Origin: Corylus avellana
Taxonomy: Eukaryota > Streptophyta > Magnoliopsida > Fagales > Betulaceae
NCBI RefSeq assembly: GCF_901000735.1
Contig: NC_081546.1
Location: 27,361,900-27,425,899, forward strand
Reading direction: 5' to 3'
Length of the DNA: 64,000 bases
The position numbers and the translations under genes are program-made. The notes under the pieces were generated by a model, which saw only the letters and a list, made by a program, of their open reading frames with translations, had not been told where the DNA came from and ran no database searches. Shown here piece after piece: positions 57,327 to 64,000 of the stretch. Each line of letters begins with the position of its first letter. Positions within the stretch are counted from its first letter, which is position 1.

Positions 57327-59265
57327 GTCTAAAAGAATAAAAGGTCCTACTCTTATGCATTCTTGGAACATTGTGACGATTTATGCTGTGAATCTCGTGC
57401 AGTCCGTGTTAAGCGTAGTAAGACAACTTACTTTATACGGCGTGATCCAACTGAAATAATTCTGGACATAAAGGAGAAATTGCATGTCCTCACTGAACAA
57501 CCAGTTAATAATCAGCGTTTGATCCTAGTTGGTACTGGAGAAATATTAGAGGATTATTCAAAGACATTGGCAGATCAGAAGGTACCATCGATCCTGTCAT
57601 TACTGCTTTACTTTATGCATCTCTTGTGCATTCACTGGCCTTTTTGGTGGATGAGTAATGTGGTAGTTGGTTCCATCAAGTATCGTTTCATGAATATATA
57701 GTTCGTTAAATGTGTTTTAGATTAATTTTGAAATTCTGCAATAAAAAATATTGTTTTTGATTTTCTAACTATTGATGATGATGATGATGATAATGAGGTT
57801 TGCATATTATTATTTCTATTATTAAACTTTAGTATTGTTTTTGTTTCGAGTTTTGTTATATTATTATTTTCCTATACACTTTGTAAGAGATAAATATTAC
57901 ATTGATGATGTTTGTTATTATTTATAGTGGAAGCATTTTTTTGTTTTACTATTGTTATTAATATTATTTTGGTTAGTATATATGTTAAAGTTGTTACGAT
58001 GCCCTTTTTTGTGTTTGGCTTAGGATCTTGATGAGAAAGGTACGTATTGGGTGCTGATTGTTTGTTTTATCATTTCCAGGTAAAACAGAGAGGTCGTACA
58101 CAATGAAAGAATTGACCTGGAGTGAGCTTTGTCTGTCAATTTGTAGTTAGTAAACTTATAAATATTTTGTTCTTGTTTTGTTGATGTTTACTGTTACATG
58201 TAATTATGTCTAGATTCGGGGTAACAGATATAGTTTGGTTGTTTGTGATTTTTGTATAATTTGCATGTTTGTGATACTTGATGGAAATTGCATGTTTGTG
58301 ATTAATGTGGAGGTTCATTTCATGAGTAGTAAGTATTTTTGATGGATGATTAATGAAAAATTCGTTTAGGATTTAATATGGTAGTTCGCTCCATCAAGTA
58401 AATTTTTGATGGATGATTAACGTCGTTTCATGAATATATAGTTCGTTAAATGTGTATTGGGTCAACTTCAAAATTCTGCAATAAAAAATAAATTCAAAAT
58501 TGGCCTTTTAAAAAATGAAACAAAAAAATGAAATAGTAAATTGACCCTCAACGAATGAAACAAGTCCATTTGTTTCATTTACAAAAAAAATGAAAAAAAT
58601 ACCCTGATGACTTAATTTTCTGATGTGGTAAAAGTACCACGTCAGAAGTTCGTTTGCCACGTCAAAAAATTTTATTGACGTGGCAAACGGTAGCACGTTA
58701 GTAAATTTTGACGTACTAAGTAGTAACACATCAATAAAAAAAATTTACTGACCCCTACGTTTTTAACCTTCAACACACGTCAGAAATGCCACGTCAGAAA
58801 AGTTTTCTGACGTGTCAGACATCGTGACATGTCAGAAAAAGCTAGTCAAGAAAAAATAGTCAGAAAATGCTAGTAAAGAAAAAATAGTTATTTTGTAGTT
58901 TATAATTTTCTCTTAGTTCTATCCTAAGCTACTCTTTGTATTGAATGGTTAGAAGGTTGGATGATCTATATCTGAAAGGACCAGATTATATTATTGTTAT
59001 CTTGAGAAGTAAGTCACCCGGATTGATAATCAACAAGGCTGTGATGCTATGTTGAGGCCACTTTCTTAATCTTTTTGTTCTTTTGGGGGAGGGGGCCAGG
59101 ATGGGGAGGAAGGGGAGGAGTGCCTTAAATGGGATGAAAACAAAAGCCCATTTTTGGATGGCCTCAAGTTAGATAAGCAACGAACTGGATTTTCTCCCCC
59201 CTTAATATCCATAGAATATAAAAACAAAATGCAAATGTGAAAGCAATCACATTAGTATTTAGGGT
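57327..59265 (+). pseudogene. Exploded duplicate of the Elongin-B-like gene
   Basis: 57327-57600 copies the first coding exon with flanks. The start codon region is deleted (CGTGCAG runs directly into TCCGTGTTAAGCG) and an extra codon gives EDYSKTL. A short piece of intron sequence follows (57600-57645, TTATGCATCTCTTGTGCATT). Then about 1.25 kb of unrelated DNA intervenes. After that come 58900-59140, copying intron 2 (48120-48340), and 59190-59265, copying the 3' flank (49610-49675). Exons 2 and 3 are absent. No functional product is expected. Confidence 0.88.
58600..58860. repeat. Cluster of (T)GACGTGG / CCACGTCA motifs
   Basis: Repeated ACGTCAGAA and inverted CTGACGT motifs, for example GCCACGTCAGAAAAG next to TTTTCTGACGTGTCAG, form several short hairpins. 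The cluster lies inside the DNA that split the Elongin-B pseudogene, so it may belong to a transposon end. Superfamily not assigned. Confidence 0.55.
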
Positions 59266-59712
59266 GAAGTAAAATCGCACGCCAGCGTGCATCGGCAAAA
59301 TTTTTTTTTGCATTAAAATATTTAAAAAAAATATTTTCCTTCAGGGCGTGCTAAGCAAGCCGTATAACCTGTATCACGACTCTAGTATTTATATAGCGTG
59401 ATGCACGCCCGGCTTATATAATATTTTAAAATAATAAAATATTATATTTTATTATTATAATTATTACAAAAAAAAAAAAAAAACAAGTCATTAAAAAAAT
59501 AAAAAATAAAAAGAGTTTTTACCACGCGCTTTTGTTTCAAGACGCACACGCTCCAAGCAACTGAAAGCCTGCGATCTCACCGAGGTGGTTGCAGAGGCGC
59601 TCATCTAGTAGCTATCTCCCATTAGGCTTTCCACAGCTTCCATATACCCCCACTACACCCGATTCCACCTCTCACTGTCCGAGAATCTTCTTTGGCCTCA
59701 CCAGTCACCACC

Positions 59713-62123
59713 ATGGGCAACACATCGTCAATGCTCACGCAGTACGACATCGAAGAGGTCCAGGAGCACTGCAACCGCGCGTGTAAGTTTTTATGCATCT
59801 GTTCACATTCTCTTTTGGTCTCGTTGAATTTTGACGATGAGGATTAGGAATTCTGAGCCGTTGATCTGGTTTTGTACGTTGTAGTCTCGCAGCAGGAGAT
59901 AGTGTCTCTGTACCAGAGGTTCTGTCAGCTCGATCGCAATGGCGGTGGTTTCATCTCCGCCGAGGAGTTCTTGTCCGTTCCCGAATTCGCCGTTAACCCT
60001 CTCTCTCAGGTCCTACTTTTGATCTGATATTTATATGTGTATATGCAGATTATGGTTGTATGTGCTTCTTGTGTGCATTTTTCATTTTTGGTTACTGAGA
60101 TTGCTGTGCTGCAATTACTTGTCTCCCAGAGATTGTTGAGGATGTTGGATGGGTTAAACTTCAAGGAATTTGTGGCATTCTTGTCCGCATTCAGTCCTCG
60201 AGCCACCTTGCAACAGAAAATTGAATGTAATTATGATGATGATTATATACATATACATACATATAGGTTTTCTAAGAGTGTGATGCAGCTTTTATTACAA
60301 ATCCTGTACAAATTGATGTGACTGTCCTCATGGCCATTAGCACGCCAGTAACTAAAATATGGATCGCCAATGTGAAAGTCCACATTATGCTTACTACGTT
60401 TATAAATTGATATGATAGTCTAAGTAACACTTACCACATTGGCTAATAAAATGTGGACGGCTAGTGGCAATCCATGTGGTACTCATTTTCATTAAAAGTT
60501 GGATTGTAGTAAAAGCTGTACCCTAAGTATTTTCCTTTTTGTAAAGTCATGTATATTTATAGAAATTGTGTTTTTTGTGAATGCCCATTTTTGGCATGAT
60601 GATGTCCTGTTGTTTTCTAGTTATTTTTAAGGTTTATGATTCGCATGGCAATGGAAGAGTTGCGATGAATGACATGCTGGAAGTTTTGCGGGATTTGACG
60701 GGACAATATATATCTGAACAACAGAGGGAGGTCAGTTGTTATTAGAAAATCCTTGAAGAATGCATCTTCTGATTAGTAGCCTTCTTTTGAAAGGTGTGAA
60801 ACTATACATTTTGTATAAGAAAAGTTTACTTTTTAAGTTACTCAGGTCTCCGATAGTTATAGGTATTAATAGCTTTGCTTTAGTTGAATCTTAGGTTTAA
60901 ATGTTTTGTTTTTCTTTGCTCTGAAGTGAACTTCGTGGTTAATTACCTATCGGCTATCACTTAAGGTTATTAACATGCCAAACTTAGTTGTGTTAGTTAT
61001 CTCCAGTGACCTTTTGGAATGATCTATAAACTTGAAAATACCTTCTAATGTCTTATAGTAATATCCAATTGCATGGAATGTGCAATTGGAGATATTGAAT
61101 CGTTGGAGGAACTTGTCTTATCTTGAAACGTTAGAAAGCTTGGAGATCATATTGATTACTGCAAATATACTTTGTAATTTTGAAACGTAAAAAAGTATGG
61201 CACTTATATATGCTGGTGTATATATATATATATTTGTGTGTGTGTGTGTGTGTGTGTGTTTGCGTGCGCGCTCTGCTGATATATCTTTTTCGCATTCATG
61301 GTTTTTTTGGTGTCTGGTGCAGCAAGTTCTGAATCAAGTCCTTGAGGAAGCCGGCTACACAAAGGATTCTTTGTTAGTTTTGTCCGACTTCATGAAGGTA
61401 TGTGTAATTTTACTTTAAATAAGATTCTTTCCATGTAAACTTTCCTTAGCTTGTTTTCCAAATACTTTGAACTAGTTATTTTTTAAGGACATTTCATGTG
61501 ATTATATTCTGAAAAAGTTTTACTTATAGGTTGCACTTCCTGCTTTTTCAGTACAACCTAATGAAAATAGGGGGCATGCTTATGTTGTTTTAGGTGAGAT
61601 GTTGAAAGAGTTTATTGAGGATGTCAAATGGGGAGTTTGATAATACTGATTCTGTATTGATTTAGTATGTACAGATTTCTAGGGCATAGCATTTTCATTT
61701 GAATTTTGTCAAACGTCTCTTTAATTTGTCCTTTGTAAACTTATAGTCCAACAAAGCATAGCTAGCTATCAGGTTTCGCTAGATAATGAATCCATTTCTT
61801 ATACATTCTTGGCTGAGCTCTTAGCTATTTCTGATTATGCTGACCATCTCTTCTGCATAAGTAGGTGTGCTGCTGATTCTTCATTTTCTATTGTACATTT
61901 TGTTGCTTGCTTAATTTATAAGGAATGTTAATCCAATGTCTCGGCATGTTAGATTCACGTGGAATATATATATTTGTACCCAATGTTTGAGCCTAAGATC
62001 TCCTTGTATTAAGGTATTTTTGTATTGACTGTTTATGCAAGTTAAATGAAAAAGATCCTTTGTTACCCGCAGGTTCTTGGCAATTCTGGTTTGAAGATGG
62101 AGGTAGAGGTTCCCGTGGATTAA
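59713..62123 (+). CDS. Calcineurin-B-like EF-hand protein (At3g18430-like)
   Basis: Six exons: 59713-59782, 59885-60009, 60130-60226, 60621-60730, 61323-61397, 62073-62123; 175 residues. The ATG has the context CACCATGGGC. It starts MGNTSSMLTQYDIEEVQEHC, so Gly2 is in an N-myristoylation context (MGNTSS). EF loop 1 at 40-51 (DRNGGGFISAEE) is canonical. The segment LNFKEFVAFLSAFSP follows. A later loop at 104-115 (DSHGNGRVAMND) has His at position 3 and Asp at position 12, so calcium binding there may be weak. The ending KMEVEVPVD is typical. The family resembles the calcineurin regulatory B subunit and recruits membrane-bound partners in a calcium-dependent way; the plant partner is not established. 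All exon phases join, although the exon 2 donor (CAG|GTCCTA) is weak. Confidence 0.92.
61235..61260. repeat. (TG)n microsatellite in intron 4 of the EF-hand gene
   Basis: A TG run preceded by a (TA)n run at 61219-61232. Confidence 0.9.
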
Positions 62124-62842
62124 AGCAAGTGACAAAAAGGTTATTAAACAATAATATATGCATAATTTGCTCTCCGTTAGTCATTCCATAGGCATTTCTT
62201 AGTGTTCGTATTCGGACCATCTGCTAATAGATCCATGGGCAAGGTGATGTTACTAATGTATCTAGTTAGCAAACTGTGAACATTTGAAGTATATGTACCA
62301 TTTTCCCTTTTATCGAAAATCACAAGAACAACATGAAAACTAAGTAAATCTAGAAGAGTTTACCTTAAAAATCGCAAACCACCTCAAAATATCTCATTCT
62401 CTCTCTAAAATCTCTTCTCACTTTAGGATTAGGGTTTCTGGTGTAGGGGGTGAGTTTGGGGCGAGAAGGAGGGTGTATTTATAGAGGGAGTGGCGTGCCT
62501 TGGTCTGAAAAGGTGGATAATGGGTTAAAATTGCTTTTCAAACTGTCACCGAATATTCAGTACTATTACACGATGGTTCTAGGGTTGCAGGTTGGATGTT
62601 TGTTCAATGCCCAGTGGCTTATAATTTGGTCAACGAATGTTCGGAGTGGTCCCTGAACGAACGTGAGGGTTGGGCTCGAACATTCGGTGGCCTCCCAGCG
62701 AGTGTTCGATCAGAAGCTAAAAATGGGCTTTTGGGCAATTTTTTAAATAAAAAGATTTCTAAAAAGAGTAGAACTTTTATGGTTAAAACGAGTGATTGTT
62801 TTTAATAAATTTTCTTTTTACGGTTTTGATATTTTGGAGCAT
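62124..62842. other. 3' flank of the EF-hand gene, no further gene
   Basis: A stretch at 62440-62720 is locally GC-richer with short frames that match nothing known. Confidence 0.4.
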
Positions 62843-63705
62843 CACACCTTCACTAAGAATACTGGTGGTAAAGTTGCTCATGATGACAAACAAGTAGGGG
62901 TGAAATTTAAAACCGCCTAACCGCAACTGCTAACCGCTAACCGTTATAACCGTTAACCGCCAAACCACTTTGAAAGCGGTTAGTAAAAACCGCTAACCGC
63001 TAACCGCTTTTTTTTAAATATAATATATATTTTTATATTTTATATATATAATAACAATAAGTTGTGAGTTTATGAACTTTTTTTGGTTGATTGAAATGAG
63101 CCTCAAGCTTAAAGTTTAACCATATATGTTGGTTTTTTGGGTTGCTTGTGAGTTTATGAATTTGTTTGTGTTTTATTTTATTTCTATGTGTGAGTTTATG
63201 AACTTGCTTGTGAGTTTATGTATAAGACTACAAGTGAAGTGATGATTTTGTTGTAATTTTATTTGTATATTATATGATGTGTAGATTTGTAGAAGGTGGC
63301 TAACAAGATTTTGGTATATAGCAATTTTTAATGCTAAAATGGCCATAAAAAGGGAAAAAACAAATGTTTAAAATGAGAAAAAAAATGTTTAAAGTGAGCC
63401 CAAACCCGGCCCAAAATCGGTCCAAAGAAAAAAGCCCAAAAAAGCGGTTATTCCAAAGCGGTTAACCGCTAACCGGGCGGTTAACCGCTACCCGGTTAGC
63501 GGAGGCGGTTAGTAAAATTTACTAACCGCCTAGGCGGTTGCGGTTTTAGCCACTAACCGCAACCGCTATTTCACCCCTACAAACAAGAAGTCCTTGAGAG
63601 CCCACTCGGCCCCCCTTCGCTTCTTTGTCTAATTGTAAACTTGAAGCCTTTCGCAGTGCGCCTCTTCTTTTATGCTAACCATTTGTTTTTCTTTCTTCCT
63701 CTTCT
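62843..63705 (-). pseudogene. Second fragment of the RING-H2 pseudogene, split by a hAT insertion
   Basis: 62843-62894 and 63588-63705 together align with 7781-7930, the 5' part of the RING-H2 pseudogene (CTGGTGGTAAAGTT, GATGA(C/T)AAACAAG, AACTTGAAGC, TAACCAT). The RING domain itself is not present. A hAT element occupies the middle. Confidence 0.8.
62895..63579. mobile_element. Non-autonomous hAT-superfamily element (copy 4)
   Basis: 685 bp with a perfect 8-bp duplication CAAACAAG (62887-62894, 63580-63587). Ends are TAGGGGTGAAATTTAAAACC and, inward from the right, TAGGGGTGAAATAGCGG. GCTAACCGC / GCGGTTAGC arrays occupy about 120 bp at each end. The empty site is preserved at the RING copy near 7819-7826 (ATAAACAAG). 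Confidence 0.93.
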
Positions 63706-63708
63706 TTA

Positions 63709-64000
63709 TAGGGGTGTCAATGCGGGCGGTTAAAAATCGCCCGCTAACCGCTTAACTGCTTAACCGTATTAACTGCTAACCGCTTAACCGCTGTAACCGC
63801 CTAGCGGTTATTGGGTTTACTAACCACCTTTTTTATATAATATATTTTTATAATTATAATTATAAAAATATTTATACCTATAACATAATCACTTGATCAT
63901 TAAATCACAATTTTTTTAAAAAAATAATTAAATCACAATTTGAGTATTAATATATTATCATTATAATTTATATGATTATACCATATAATCACTTGATCAT
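63709..64000. mobile_element. Non-autonomous hAT element (copy 5), cut by window end
   Basis: Begins TAGGGGTGTCAATGCGGGCG and follows, in inverse orientation, the right end of the element at 8930-10037 for its whole visible length: the GCGGTTA array, TTTTTATAATTATAA, then ATCACAATTTGAGTATTAA. The far end lies outside the window. Confidence 0.88.

Noticed and set aside
57363..57701. Second functional Elongin-B-like gene
   Set aside because: The natural start codon is missing, exons 2-3 are absent, and the frame begins in what is upstream intron sequence in the intact gene.
1..64000. CRISPR array, bacterial operon or organellar insertion
   Set aside because: No spaced identical repeats and no bacterial-type or plastid/mitochondrial gene sets; all features fit plant nuclear DNA.

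Overview
The window is nuclear DNA from a dicot plant: AT-rich and intron-containing, with GT-AG splice sites, dense plant transposable elements and recognisable plant gene families. The LINE and TRIM types suggest a woody rosid, possibly Fagales, but that placement is weak inference. Exon structures below were built by hand from splice-site phase and remembered protein families; no alignment was run.

Left part (1-23 kb). The first exon of a nuclear-encoded phage-type plastid RNA polymerase (RPOT3/RPOTp type, minus strand) leaves the window leftwards. Its first intron carries a decayed LINE. From 2.5 to 13.6 kb lies a transposon graveyard: a Harbinger-like MITE, a TRIM retrotransposon, three non-autonomous hAT elements with 8-bp target duplications and dense GCGGTTA/TAACCGC subterminal repeats, a broken RING-H2 gene and a split segmental duplication. 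A complete LRR receptor kinase of the At2g24130 type (13725-17558, three exons, non-RD kinase) follows. From 17.6 to 23.6 kb there is no gene, but there is a tandem duplication, a Cassandra solo LTR with embedded 5S-rRNA-like sequence and a tRNA-derived SINE.

Middle part (23-39 kb). Three near-identical genes for secreted invertase/pectin methylesterase inhibitor family proteins sit in a triplicated block. One block keeps an intact two-exon EPF-like peptide gene, a second keeps only 62 bp of its first exon, and the third shows none. Each block ends in sequence related to the 3' flank of the next gene, a minus-strand DUF593/GTD-binding (myosin-binding) protein. As far as I remember, RPOT3, the LRR-RLK and a DUF593 gene are consecutive in Arabidopsis (At2g24120-24130-24140), so the inhibitor/EPFL array appears to interrupt an old gene order.

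Right part (39-64 kb). More fold-back elements, Mutator-like MITEs and SINEs surround an Elongin-B-like ubiquitin-fold gene (47588-49060), its exploded pseudogene copy (57327-59265), and a complete six-exon calcineurin-B-like EF-hand gene (59713-62123). The right edge holds a second fragment of the RING-H2 pseudogene, split by a hAT insertion with an exact 8-bp duplication, and the start of another hAT element.
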